Assembly (NCBI GenBank): GCA_035772735.1
Contig: JASDFA010000008.1
Location: forward strand, 1,656,501-1,720,500
DNA: 64,000 nucleotides
DNA from: Datura wrightii
Taxonomy: Eukaryota; Streptophyta; Magnoliopsida; Solanales; Solanaceae
Reading direction: 5' to 3'
In this document: in pieces, positions 13,701 through 22,090 of the stretch
How the letters are laid out: every line of letters starts with the position of its first letter
How positions within the stretch are numbered: the first letter of the stretch is position 1
Translations under genes and position numbers: made by a program
The notes under the pieces: generated by a model
Databases searched by the model: none
Told to the model about the DNA's origin: nothing
Seen by the model: the letters and a program-made list of their open reading frames with translations, nothing else

Positions 13701-16700
13701 TAACAACCGCTATCGTAAAAAATAAGATCTATATCTTAATATAAGATAAGCATGGAGCCTCAAAGATGTTATAAATTTTGGGAAAAGGGTCAAAAATGCC
13801 TTTAAACTATGTGAAATTGAATAAAATTATCCTCCGTTAATAGTTTGGTCCAAAAATGCTCCTACTGTTACTTTTGGGTAAAAATGTCCTTTTCCTAATA
13901 AACATATTTTTTTTAAAACATCTTATTTTCCTAATAAAAATATTGTAATCCATCATTAATTTTCATATATATAAAATCACAATAATTCATCATTAATTTT
14001 AGTTTAGATAACGATAAAAAAATTCTAATAAAATAGGAAATATTTTTATTTCTTAATCTTTTCTGAATTGAAGAAAGATAAATATTTGCTAATATAATTC
14101 TTGGTTTTAAAGTTAAGATATAACAATCATAATGTCATAAAACACGAAAATTTATTACATTGCTTCAAATCACAATATATCATTAAAATATCACCGATAG
14201 AGTTATTATTGATCTTTTTCATTTTAACTTTAAAATTAAGAAATATATTAGCAAATGCTTATCCTACTTCAATTCGAAAAAGATTAAGAAATATTTTATT
14301 AGGAATTATTTTATTGTTATTTAAATAAAAATTAATGATGAGGTTACTATGATTTTTATATATATGACCTATATTATCAGTTTAAATAGTGCACATGATT
14401 ATACTATTTTAATTGATAAAACGAGATTCAGAATAAGAAGATTACTTCTCACTTTTTTATTAGTTAAAGAAATTTTAAAAGAAGAGAAATAAGAAAAGGG
14501 TTCTTTAAAAATAATATTTATTAGAAAAAGAATGTGTTTAAAAAGAAAAAAATATGTTTATTAGAAAAAGGACATTTTTGACCCAAAAGTAACAGTAGGG
14601 GACATTTTTGGGCCAAACTATTAACATCAGAGGCATTTTTGGACCAAAATATTAACGGCAGGGACATTTTTGGACCAAACTATTAACTGAAGTCATTTTT
14701 GTTCAATTTCGCTTAGTTTAAGGACATTTTTGACTCTTTTCCCATAAATTTTTTACCTTCCATAATACATCTCATGTTGGATAGATTTCTAGATACCATT
14801 ACTTTTTCCATTTTGGATCTTAAACATAAAATTTAAATTTTGATTGAACTAGTATTAACTTTGAATTACCATTTTTCAATAAAGAAAAAGAAAAAAAAGT
14901 TAGAACTTTGTATTCAACTAGGAATTTTCTGCTTTTACTCTCCTAGATTTCATGACATTACCTAAATTTGTGACCCTTTTCAATTAGTTAATAATAAGAA
15001 GAGTAGGTTATGTTTTGTATGGTGATTTTGTGGGACACGTTAGGGATGCGGTAAGGGATGCGGTAAGAGTAGTGATTCTTTCCAACATTTCTGTAGATTT
15101 CCTAACCTGTATGATTAATTAGAAAAGGACTTTTGTTCCATATGGTGACTTAACAGAACACGTTAAGAATGATATCTCTTCTTTCCAAGTTATTGTCTAT
15201 TTTTTTTTTGTTAGTGTTTTAATCAGTTCTTATATTAAGTTAGATTAGAAACGAATAAAGAATTTATTAGTTAGTTTTTTCTTACAATTAAGAACAATCT
15301 GGATACCCTTTTTTATAGCATGGAAGACATATCATTAATATTCAGTGGATACCACTTCTTTTAGCATGGAAGACAAATCATAAATATTCAGTAATTTGTA
15401 TGTTTTAACAAATGTGAGGTCAGAGTTCCTTTTTGGAATGATATAAAGAGAAAAAGAGCCCTTGAATTTCTGGGTCATGGTTTGAAGGGAAATTGTTCAA
15501 AGACAATACAAGAAGCTTTCAGGGTAATATTGCCATATATAGAAGCAACTGGTCTAGAGTTTACATGTTTTTATAGCTTCACCTTCAGCACCTACCTTCC
15601 AGCCTGAAGCTTAGAAATCTCTGAATGTGATAAGTTGTGTGATTCCTCTCTCATCCTTTAAATTTTATTCTTTTCCGAACTTTGAGGTTGTTGATTGCTT
15701 TGTACCTTTCTTGGTACAAATTAATTTCTTGCGATGAAAATGAAAGCCGAGACTGCTTCCTAAGTTTAAGAAAAAAAAAACAGAAAAGGCTTACTAAGTT
15801 GGAAATTTAAGTTTTGTGTCCTCTAAATATGGTTATAGATATGTGATTCCTTTCTCGGGTTCTAGGTTTCTTTTCTTTGGTGGAGGTGGGGAGGAGAGCT
15901 TTTGGGGTTTCCAAACTTCGTGCCCCCTCTTCAAATTACTTCTAATAGTGAAGTTGAAATTGTTTCCAGATCATTACCTTGTAGGCATGAAGACGGGAAA
16001 ATAAAAAAAACTGTTTAAAGTTGTTTCAATCATAAACCCTAAGAAAGATCATGAATAATTTGTCATGTTTCTATCATAATAACAAAAATATTATCTGATG
16101 ATATTATTGATATGCACTTGGTACCGAGTAGTCTATCAAACTAAAATTGATGAAAAATCCTTCTAACAATTTTTGATGCTCAGATGATTTATGGTGCGGA
16201 TGTTATAGAACTATGTTCATGGTACGATGTTATTCTTTAGAAGGAGATTATGTGGAATTAGTTCTTTGAGTGTGAAGAATGAGTTCTTTGAGCATCTCTC
16301 TCCTGTTACTGCTTTAAAGTTTTTCAGTAATCAATAGTGCATAATTGGATTTACACAAAAAATTTGTCATAAATTCAGAATCATGAATATATGATTTATT
16401 TTGGGTTTCCTTGATAATTCTTTGTATTTGTATTTCTCGGGAACTAAGGCTGCAGGGACTGAAAGGACCGAAAATTCCTGTTATTGTGTACTTGGTTTAT
16501 CTTCACTTTGAGACATCCCTGTCCTTTATTTTGTCCTAAATGGCTCCTTAATGGCATTTAGGTACTTGGTCTTGTTATATTTGTTACTGTCTAATTATTG
16601 ATTCTGATGCTTTGGAAAATATTTAATTTCAATCTTTTTAGTTGCTGCCCTCTGTTCTGTCAGTAAATAGCTCCTTAATGGCGTTAGGTACTTGGTGTTA

Positions 16701-18852
16701 CACCTTTAATAACTAGTACTTATCTTTTACGGAAATCATCTCGTTCTCAGATTGTCCTTTGTCTATACAAATACTGTTATCGTTAATTATTGATTCTGAT
16801 GCTTTAGAAAATATTTAATTTGAGCAATTTTTTTGGCATTAATATGATTTTTGAAGGAACTATAGCTTATATTTGTTGGTGTTGTATGTTTTAAAATTTC
16901 ATTATATTCGCAAACAATTGTTCTAATGATTTTCATAGGACTAGTTTAGGGTACGTGCGTTGCATTTATGTCTCGCATCAATATATTAAATTTAACATAT
17001 ACAAGAAAAGTAAAATTATTGACAAATAATAATTGACATCAAAATAACTGCGTCATTTGTATGAATTTTTTTTACATAAAAGATATTTAAGTAAATTTAT
17101 TTTTGTAAGATAAATATGAATATTCAAGTGTGCAAAGTGCAATTTTAGACGTTTATGATAGATGTGCTCTTTTCTTTGATTTGTTTCACTATTTTAGATT
17201 GATGTCCTACGAAAGAATATGAATTTGAGTTAGAAAATATATGTTGTACTCATTATTTTTCGCACATATCATATGTTGAATTTGGACCCTTTTTATATGA
17301 TTTCTTTTCATATAATTTTGTTAGGAAAAGTAACATGGAATATTTATTATTATGTGCTTATAAGAAAAGAATTTATTAAGGATAAAATTCTTATTGGATT
17401 TAAAGTACTTAATATTAGAATTTCTACATAATTCGATTAAGGAAAGAGTTAACAAGCTAAATTTTAGTTGATTTAAAATTTTAAAATTTTAGAAAATAAT
17501 TAAATGACAATTATGTCATAATATTAACTTGGGAGGGGCTGCGAGAATGCAGACAGGAGCCCTATGACACTGTCAGATACATATCTTTCTCATTGATGTG
17601 ATTTTTTAGCCATCCACTTTTGATTTTCTTTTGAATTAGCCAATGTGGGACCTTTTACATATTTAAGAAAGTAGCTAAATGACAATTTTGTCTATTGTAG
17701 AGTCTTTTAATGAAAGACGAAAAATTTAATCAACATTTCTAAGGACCTTCATGCTTTTAATATAGTATAAATAATACTTGAACAAAAATTAGTTGTCTGA
17801 AAAATGCTAATAATGAAACACCAAGTAATTTTTCCACAATCCTCAACGCATCTCATGCAACTTATGAACTTGCTGCAACTTCCTGGAATTATACTCTTGC
17901 TATCTAAGAAAGTACCACTTTCCTCTGGTATTTGGCTAAGCAAAGACCTGGTCTTTTTTAGCTTTTCAAATTATCAAGGATTCCAGTTAGCATGCTTTTG
18001 GATCTTCTGCATAACATTGTCTTCTTCAGGTGCCTTGATAAAGCTGCAGTAGTTTCAGACACCGAATTGAAAACTGGGGATTATTCCAATGCGTGGAGGC
18101 TCTGTACGGTTACGCAGGTTGAGGAACTGAAAATTTTGATCCGCATGTTCCCGATATGGGCAACTGGAATAGTCTTTTCTGCTGTTTATGCACAAATGTC
18201 TACAATGTTTGTGGAGCAAGGGACGGTGATGGACACTGCCATTGGTTCCTTCAGAATTCCTGCAGCATCTCTTTCAACTTTCGATACCATTAGTGTTATT
18301 GTGTGGGTCCCAGTCTATGATAGGATCCTTGTTCCAATTGCAAGGAGGTTTACTAGAAAGGAGAGGGGATTTTCCGAGTTACAGCGAATGGGTATTGGAC
18401 TTTTCCTTTCAGTGTTGTGCATGTCAGCTGCTGCTATCGTCGAGATCAAGCGTCTACAACTTGCAAGAGACCTTGGTTTGGTGGATGAAGCCGTTGCAGT
18501 ACCTCTCAGTATCTTTTGGCAGATTCCCCAATATTTTATACTGGGAGCAGCCGAGATATTTACTTTCATTGGGCAGCTCGAGTTCTTCTATGATCAATCA
18601 CCTGATGCAATGCGTAGCTTGTGCAGTGCGTTGTCACTGATGACGACTGCTTTGGGTAATTACTTGAGCTCTTTCATACTGACTGTAGTAACGTCCATTA
18701 CAACTCAAGGTGGCAAACCTGGATGGATTCCAAACAACTTGAATGGTGGGCATCTCGATTATTTCTTCTGGCTCTTGGCAGCACTTAGCTTCTGCAACTT
18801 AGTAATCTATATTTTCTGTGCCAAAATCTACAAATCCAAGAAGGCATCCTAA
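1630..18852 (+). CDS. NPF8.3-like: POT/NPF peptide transporter, AtPTR2 (NPF8.3)-like, 5' exon missing
   Basis: Proton-coupled di/tripeptide transporter of the POT (NRT1/PTR, MFS) family; the Arabidopsis relative acts in a cell membrane. Joining 1630-1735, 1862-2079, 8372-8928 and 18030-18852 gives 567 residues with no frameshift or stop. Arabidopsis PTR2 has about 585, so roughly 20 N-terminal residues from an upstream exon are missing. Family hallmarks are present: the ExxER motif in NECCERLAYYG, the lysine in GTGGIKPC, the FYFSINIG signature, the loop GADQFDDTD, and a glutamate in ILGAAEIF of a late helix. All four visible junctions use GT-AG with consistent phases. Introns are 126 bp, 6292 bp and 9101 bp, the last two swollen by transposons. 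The PTR2 assignment rests on remembered similarity; a close paralogue (NPF8.1/8.2) is the alternative. Confidence 0.92.
1862..2079 (+). CDS. Transporter exon 3
   Basis: Acceptor CTCAG ends at 1861; the donor GTAAAT starts at 2080. The exon completes the split glycine codon and holds the ExxER proton-coupling motif (ECCER) at its very start, then WQGTCYLTPLIGAVLADAYW, a segment typical of PTR transporters. It ends on a codon boundary (phase 0). Confidence 0.92.
2836..6350 (+). mobile_element. Decayed L1-type LINE (DUF4283 ORF1, endonuclease), RT deleted
   Basis: A non-LTR retrotransposon remnant inserted in intron 3 in the gene's orientation. From 2863 an ORF1 relic begins MVAIAAGQPPNPTSN. 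It continues with a DUF4283-like region (KWDPWFDPDEETSIAAA, LPPDLSTKESVFSLA, then ARVKVEVDFLGDFPKK), which is RNA-binding in related elements. ORF2 relics follow: an endonuclease part with MVVGDFNVVLSEDEKF (about 4983-5034) and a later LDHAPLLF, then the linker TWFKEGNTKFFHSHVKGRRK (5629-5690) that precedes RT. The RT itself is missing: after about 5890 the sequence jumps to a post-RT region (FWFDIGRD, then ALYFITPDDFPIDED). Many stops and frameshifts. The 3' end is not clearly defined and I saw no tail or target duplication. Confidence 0.8.
4834..5058 (+). pseudogene. LINE endonuclease fragment
   Basis: The reading frame covers the middle of an apurinic-like (EEP) endonuclease domain. YAKCDMREQIELWDSL is followed by MVVGDFNVVLSEDEKF, in which the GDFN motif carries catalytic Asp and Asn residues. 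It ends at a premature stop. Further endonuclease sequence continues in other frames to about 5290 (SGLDHAPLLF, the conserved D-H pair). It is a non-functional part of the intronic LINE. Confidence 0.75.
6351..7110 (+). other. Intron 3 sequence without a recognised element
   Basis: AT-rich intron between the LINE remnant and the PIF-type MITE. Reading frames here are short and unlike any family I know. No repeat boundaries, RNA gene or conserved motif seen. Confidence 0.4.
7114..8160. mobile_element. PIF/Harbinger-type MITE with TAA duplication and GGT-rich core
   Basis: The ends are inverse copies: left GGCCTCATTTGTTTT, right AAACAAATGAGGCC. The inner arms also pair (TTAAGATTAAGAC, TCTGAATCT and AGATTCAGA words). 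Both ends abut TAA (7111-7113 and 8161-8163), the 3-bp duplication expected of PIF/Harbinger elements. The core (about 7380-8000) is an irregular GGT/GTG/GAT trinucleotide-rich tract, which inflates the element to about 1.05 kb. No transposase coding sequence is present. Confidence 0.75.
7380..8000. repeat. Degenerate GGT/GAT trinucleotide-rich tract
   Basis: A low-complexity stretch dominated by TGGTGGTGAT-like words, including GGCGGCGGCGGCGG near 7728-7741. It lies inside the MITE between its inverted arms. Long open frames on the minus strand (7577-8002) translate to His/Thr/Pro-rich low-complexity peptide and are artefacts of this composition. Confidence 0.75.
8372..8928 (+). CDS. Transporter exon 4
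   Basis: Acceptor TATAG ends at 8371; donor GTGATA at 8929. It encodes 185 residues plus two bases. Contents include GLYLIALGTGGIKPC with the conserved lysine, the loop SSFGADQFDDTD, the PTR signature FNWFYFSINIGAL, and WIQENAGWGLGFGIP. It ends in the large central loop (HTDEL) where PTR2-type genes have their last intron. The split arginine codon (AG|G) is completed by exon 5. Confidence 0.93.
8929..9968 (+). other. Intron 4 proximal part, possible LTR-like fragment
   Basis: No coding signal. From about 9000 the composition (CA-rich on the + strand, with short TCATATCATATCATATCATT repeats near 9082) resembles the reverse orientation of Solanaceae LTR sequence, but I found no matching partner, primer site or duplication, so this is only an impression. 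Confidence 0.3.
9973..10258. mobile_element. Tourist-like (PIF/Harbinger) MITE, TTA duplication
   Basis: Left end GGGGTTGTTTTGGTTG is mirrored by the right end CAACCAACAGACCCC. Both sides abut TTA (9970-9972 and 10259-10261), the classic Tourist duplication. Length is 286 bp, non-coding. A short internal direct repeat, TTGCTGGTTAGGAAGGGAAT, occurs twice near its left end (9988 onward). Confidence 0.78.
10435..10488. repeat. G-rich microsatellite (GGGGTG/GGT)n
   Basis: GGGGTGGGGATGG runs into GGGTGGGTGGGTGG and then six GGT units. A strand this rich in G runs could form a quadruplex. It sits in the intron just before the SINE fragment and copia element. Confidence 0.8.
10580..10668 (+). repeat. 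SINE fragment cut by the copia element
   Basis: The words GATTCAAATCTC, then GGTAATTTCTTCTCATCT, then GGTAGAGTT match in order the SINE found whole at 12507-12687 (TTTCAAATCTC, GGTGATTTCTTCTCATCT, and so on). The match ends abruptly where the copia LTR starts. Bases 13706-13728, just past the copia element, look like the terminus of such a SINE, suggesting copia inserted into it with some loss. Confidence 0.5.
10669..10805 (-). repeat. Copia 3' LTR
   Basis: Nearly the same as 13569-13705. Shared blocks include AATAATGGAGAAAAATATTA and GTATCTACATAGTTACAATG. The exact left edge is uncertain by a few bases because the preceding SINE fragment ends in similar sequence. Confidence 0.8.
10818..11180 (-). 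pseudogene. Copia RNase H C-terminal remnant
   Basis: On the minus strand the frames read CELAWIKQLVIELKFG, then LVCDNQVVLYVASNP, HEKTKHIEIDCQFV and DIFTKSLTGPRINYI-like pieces. These are the conserved end of the copia RNase H domain; the Asp in CDNQ is a catalytic-site residue. Stops and a frameshift break it. Directly upstream on the minus strand is an integrase-core fragment (about 11180-11400), so the whole RT has been deleted between them. Confidence 0.75.
11375..11876 (-). pseudogene. Copia protease and pre-integrase remnant
   Basis: The protease active-site segment reads DSVASNHIFGN, where family members have D-S-G-A-S, so the catalytic glycine is a valine here. Farther along, LNYSIIFLDDSFVMQDRSTG, GLYYL and SKFIKLQKMVPSLSS match the GAG pre-integrase region. 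The frame is split into two ORFs, and part of the zinc-binding region is disturbed. Confidence 0.75.
11877..12950 (-). pseudogene. Copia gag remnant interrupted by a SINE
   Basis: Two gag parts on the minus strand flank the SINE at 12507-12687. Upstream, about 12703-12950, holds a UBN2-type gag region (FDTQLCSLLWRSIGTLV, then FSVWKRLMFYI). Downstream continues with YDMISRMKLKEQESDMSTYL (about 12430-12490), then SVCDKILASHPVSKIDEL. The zinc knuckle reads YSYCHRLGHTRDTC (about 12065-12110): the first cysteine is a tyrosine, so the knuckle is broken. The sequence 12950-13554 is the untranslated leader. Confidence 0.78.
12507..12687 (+). mobile_element. 5'-truncated Solanaceae-type SINE with 15-bp duplication
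   Basis: Contains TTTCAAATCTCAGTAGAG, then CTAGGTGATTTCTTCTCATC, GGGGGTAGCAGGTATCC, GGAATTAGTCGAGATGC and CTGGCCTGGCACCAC, an order I recognise from nightshade SINEs. It is bracketed by AAAAACGAGATATGT (12492-12506) and AAAAATGAGATATGT (12688-12702), a 15-bp target duplication differing at one CpG. It interrupts the copia gag exactly between adjacent codons of a conserved segment. The RNA polymerase III A box is not present, so the copy is 5'-truncated. Confidence 0.82.
13555..13566 (-). other. Copia primer-binding site (Met-tRNA type)
   Basis: Complement reads TGGTATCAGAGC, two bases inside the 5' LTR. This is the standard plant copia primer site complementary to the 3' end of initiator methionine tRNA, and it fixes the element's orientation. 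Confidence 0.88.
13569..13705 (-). repeat. Copia 5' LTR
   Basis: The partner of 10669-10805 with a few substitutions and small indels. The complement starts TGTTAGAATAAG and ends TTATTTCTCA. The divergence shows that insertion is not recent. Confidence 0.82.
13780..14743. mobile_element. Mutator-type MITE with perfect 9-bp duplication
   Basis: The left end GGGAAAAGGGTCAAAAATGC is the inverse of the right end, which closes with TTTTTGACTCTTTTCCC. The 9-bp direct repeat ATAAATTTT flanks it exactly (13771-13779 and 14744-14752), as expected of Mutator-like elements. Length 964 bp; AT-rich and non-coding. Within about 14560-14700 the phrase GGACATTTTTGGACCAAACT and variants recur about four times, and the left arm has matching inverse units, so the arms are repeat-built. 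It lies only 74 bp from the copia LTR. Confidence 0.88.
14753..18029 (+). other. Distal intron 4, AT-rich with a partial tandem duplication
   Basis: Non-coding. At 16544-16825 two sets of segments are repeated: CTCCTTAATGGC with TAGGTACTTGGT (16544 and 16671), and TAATTATTGATTCTGATGCT (16592 and 16784), so the region arose by duplication followed by indels. A short repeat GGGATGCGGTAA occurs twice near 15044. The stretch 16940-17600 has the look of a dispersed repeat (GTACGTGCGTTGCATTTATG) but no ends could be defined. The intron ends at the acceptor TTCTTCAG (18022-18029). Confidence 0.55.
18030..18852 (+). CDS. Transporter exon 5 (C-terminal half)
   Basis: Begins by completing the arginine codon, then CLDKAAVV, and ends at TAA 18850-18852 after a basic tail YKSKKAS. 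It encodes helices 7-12. Notable segments are WRLCTVTQVEELKILIRMFP, the transmembrane start FPIWATGIVFSAVYAQ, IWQIP-like FWQIPQYFILGAAEIFTF with the conserved glutamate, and EFFYDQSPDAMRSLCSAL. No disruption over 274 codons, which argues that the gene is under selection despite its enlarged introns. Confidence 0.94.
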
Positions 18853-19120
18853 GCCGAAGTTGGATTTAGCCACCGTCTATGCTTCAAAATGAAAGACAAC
18901 GTGACGTAAGGCTCCGACTCTTTATCACTCTTTCGTGAAAGCAAAAGATATCTGTGCAAGTCACAAGCTAAACAGCTTAGAACTTCTGTACGTTATGAGT
19001 TACCAAACTTTCAAAAGAAATACTCTCGTCTTTAATGTAAATATCTGATGGTGTTATGTTTGGAGTTCAATTATTGGTGAAGGTTTATTGTTCTTCCAAA
19101 GTTGCTTGCTTCATCTACCT
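18853..19120 (+). other. Likely 3' untranslated region
   Basis: Sequence directly after the stop. No canonical AATAAA is seen close by; the TTTAATGTAAATATCTGATG stretch near 19032 followed by a T-rich run is where a plant polyadenylation site could fall. The end point is an estimate. Confidence 0.4.
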
Positions 19121-20150
19121 CTTGACACTTGGAATTATTTATGGCAGCTGCATTCTCTTGGTAACGGTTTTCCTGAGTGAGATTCTCACTTGAACAAGGT
19201 GATTCCTATTTGCTCCATTTATTCAATGAATCACAATTCGCGGTAGAACAATCAACAGGGAGAACTGGTTTTGTGTAGGTCATTTATAATTTTTTTTGTT
19301 GTCTTGTTTTTATAAGAGATTTTCATTTTATATATAAGAGATTTGAGAAGGCTATTTTTTTATTCAATTTGTCAGTGGGCAAGAAATTTCATTTTTACCC
19401 ATTATAGCCCAAGCATCTACCATAGATACGAACCTATAAACATTAAAAAGTGCTGAACGTTTTTAAATGTTAAATAACTTCACAACAAATTCAAATGTTC
19501 TGAGTCGAGCTGTCCCTAAGTGAGCTATGAGCACTTGTAAGACCACGCCAATGCAGTAGGGGCCTAGCCCGTCCACCACCTCCATGCATGGGTTAAGAAG
19601 CGTTAACTAGAAGCTGACAAAAACAGTTCAACTAATTAGTTCACATTCTGACTTTATTAGAAAGAGATAATAGGAAAAGAAGTAACGAAGGTTCAAGCAC
19701 CTACATGTATATTGAAGCGAGAGCGAGCGTTAGTTTTCTAAATAAAATTTTTTATGAGGTAGAAGCTGAATTAATAAAAGAAAGATAAGAAAAATGTATA
19801 AAATTTCAATCGAGCTACTTTTGAAGGAAGGTGGAACTAATTGTTCATATTCCAACAATATTAAAAAAAGATAACGATTAAAAACATACTTGATTTATCA
19901 CTTTTTTGCAAATTTTGCATCTTAACCATTAATTATTTTTATTTTTTTACATGAGCTTCTTCTGTCTTTTTTTTTCCTTTGGTTATTCGATACTGTTATC
20001 TTCCTTAGATTCATTAGATGATAGTTTCGGGTTTAATTTGATTTACTGCAATTAATGGATGTTAGATAATATTGGTCCTCTTATTTGAAATAAATAAACA
20101 AAATTTGTAATTTTGTCTAATGATATTTTCTTTAACTTCTTCTTTGAAAT
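19121..20150. other. Intergenic, no gene seen
   Basis: AT-rich DNA with only short frames. A GC-richer block (19500-19620) has no recognisable product. No tRNA, rRNA or element ends seen. Confidence 0.45.
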
Positions 20151-21700
20151 TATCATGACCCAACTTAAAATCGTGACCAGCGCTAAAGGGTAGAATTCCA
20201 AAGAAAGCCTTAAGGAAAATTTATAGAAAATCGAGCAAATTTTTTTCTATTTTTGGGCCTATCCAGAATTTTCTGTCTCAAAAATCAGTAACACATCAAC
20301 CAATATCGCAAAAATAGGCTATAGAATCCATCCGCAGCCTATTCGAAATGCAATAATACTAGATCCATCTCCAAATACAAAAATACTAGTCGCAAGTAAA
20401 TAATAACGAAAGAATACTCATGACACTAATGAAATGACTAGCGGAGCGACTCTAAGAGTTATAAAAGAAAACAACAAAACACACGAATAAACTTCTTGCC
20501 CACGTGAAGCAATGCAGGATTCACCAGAAACTGTTAACTCCTATGCTTTAGTTAATGAAATTCTCACAAATCACCTGCAGTCTCTGAAAATATAACAGGG
20601 AGTGAGTCGCTAGCTCAGTTAGTAATAACACTTAGCCACAATTGTTTTCAGTAGGGACAAGTCATAAAATATGCTAGTATGATAATCAACAAATATCATG
20701 AAATAAGTGCCTCTTTAGAAATGGTAACCAAAAATTAGTCTTGTCTGTTTCTTCTAAGAAGAAATCAATTAACAATTTGATAATAAAATATGAAAATACT
20801 ATCGTCTCAAATCTTATATTTGGGAGGTTTGCAGAAATGAATTATGTTATCGGTATGGCCTTCTACCTTGAGAGATAGCCAATAATTATGGACCTTTCAT
20901 AAAGGAGTCAAATATTATGGTAGGTCCCTGTTCGAGGAAAAATCAGTAATTGTATGCTAGTTCTACCTTTTCCCTAGCGAGACTGTAACAATAATCTATA
21001 AATACAATATGCACCAGGTCTAATGAACCTGTTGTTAGCTATGAGATCATCAAAGTCTACTCCTATTTATGCTTTTCTTTGTAAACAATAAGTACTCGTG
21101 TGGAAACATTTTAAACATAATATAGGGTATTTAAATTCTCATCAAATCATGTACTTTCATTTTGGTAATGAGAATCATATCTCAAGTAACAATAGAACAC
21201 GTCTAATAACAGTGATAACTTCAAAAATAACGATAAACATCTTTAATGTATGTTTTGGTATCATATCAAGTAAAAGGTTTATCCTGTGTGAAATTTCAAA
21301 GCATTTTGTAACACGATTTATTTTCAAAATTATGTATAAACCATGCATGTTATGGAAACACAAAGTGTTGTAAGGTTACTACTCACAATACTCGTGTCGA
21401 AATACCAAACTTGTCACCTCGAACAATCCATATGACCTCCTTTGATCAATCTATAATCATATCATATCAATCTCATGTTAATTTCCTAGTTTTAGGCTAA
21501 TCCATAATAATTTTAAAAATACCCAACCCTTTGGATAAGAAAGTTAACATGACTAAGAGGCTTACTAATTCAACAAGTATCTTTTTTGGATTACCTGTAA
21601 CCTTTTCTTTTTAAATCCACAAGTTAGAGGTTAGCGAATTCTGCACCAGAAAGTTATTTCCGATATTATCAACTTACTTTTGAACACTAATCCAAATATT
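20151..21700 (-). mobile_element. Probable LTR-retrotransposon LTR fragment, minus-oriented
   Basis: Begins near ATCATGACCCAACTTAAAAT and AATCGTGACCAGCG. In the opposite sense this resembles the GGTCGTGACA ends of Solanaceae gypsy LTRs. Non-coding throughout. Its right part (21540-21690) is repeated at 63850-64000 (shared GGATTAC, GTAACCTTTTCTTTTTAAAT, CCACAAGT, AACTTACTTTTGAA), showing a dispersed family. Ends and duplications were not found. Confidence 0.45.
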
Positions 21701-21749
21701 TCAGTATTTTGACTCTCTGTTCAATGAAATATATACTGTAATGATCCAC

Positions 21750-21853
21750 ATGATCATTTTGTGATTTTTGACTCTTTTTTCCAGTGTGAACCTTTTTGTA
21801 GCTTTATTGGGGGGACGGGTGCCACGATTTTTGAGGTGATTAAATGAAGATTG
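21750..21853 (+). repeat. Short repeat fragment shared with 37745-37873
   Basis: Contains CACATGATCATTTTGTGATT, a GTGAACCTTTTTGTA block and AATGAAGATTGG. These occur in the same order at 37745-37873 inside element D (CACATGGTCATTTCATGATT, TTGAACCTTTCTGTA, AATGAAGATTGG). It abuts the truncated LTR of element A. Confidence 0.5.
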
Positions 21854-21974
21854 GACCCCAACCTCTTTGTTGGGTTCCCTGTGGGTTCGACCCCAACCTC
21901 TTTGTTGGGTTCTTTATTGACAACATCCGCTTCATACTTTTCTAGGAAGTGTGAGTTTGAGCGTTATCAAAAAG

Positions 21975-21991
21975 TGACGCCGTTGCCAGGG
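21975..21991 (+). other. Element A primer-binding site (Asp-tRNA type)
   Basis: TGACGCCGTTGCCAGGG, one or two bases off the TGGCGCCGTTGCCGGG pattern that pairs with Asp-tRNA in Athila and related elements. It lies five bases after the LTR end ATCA. Confidence 0.7.
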
Positions 21992-22090
21992 AATACAACT
22001 AAGATTAGATTAATTGCTTGTATTTAACTTTTGGTTGTTATTTCTTGAATTTTTTTTTGTTTTTGGATATCCACAGGTTATTCTTGGTGA

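Larger units (their letters stand above)
10669..13705 (-). mobile_element. Internally deleted Ty1/copia retrotransposon with 137-bp LTRs
   Basis: A minus-strand element in intron 4. LTRs of about 137 bp lie at 10669-10805 and 13569-13705; on the minus strand they start TGTT and end CA. Next to the 5' LTR is the primer-binding site TGGTATCAGAGC (minus strand, 13555-13566), the initiator Met-tRNA type. Next to the 3' LTR is a purine tract (complement of CTCCCCTCAAGC, 10806-10817). The inside holds gag, protease and a pre-integrase region, a piece of integrase, then jumps to the RNase H end, so RT is absent. No clear 5-bp duplication remains (ACATG versus ACCGC). The very small LTRs suggest an Ale/Retrofit-like lineage, a guess. 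Confidence 0.85.

Noticed and set aside
17992..18030. Start of the last transporter frame at the ATG at 17992
   Set aside because: The bases before 18030 are intronic (pyrimidine-rich, ending TTCTTCAG); protein similarity begins exactly after the acceptor.
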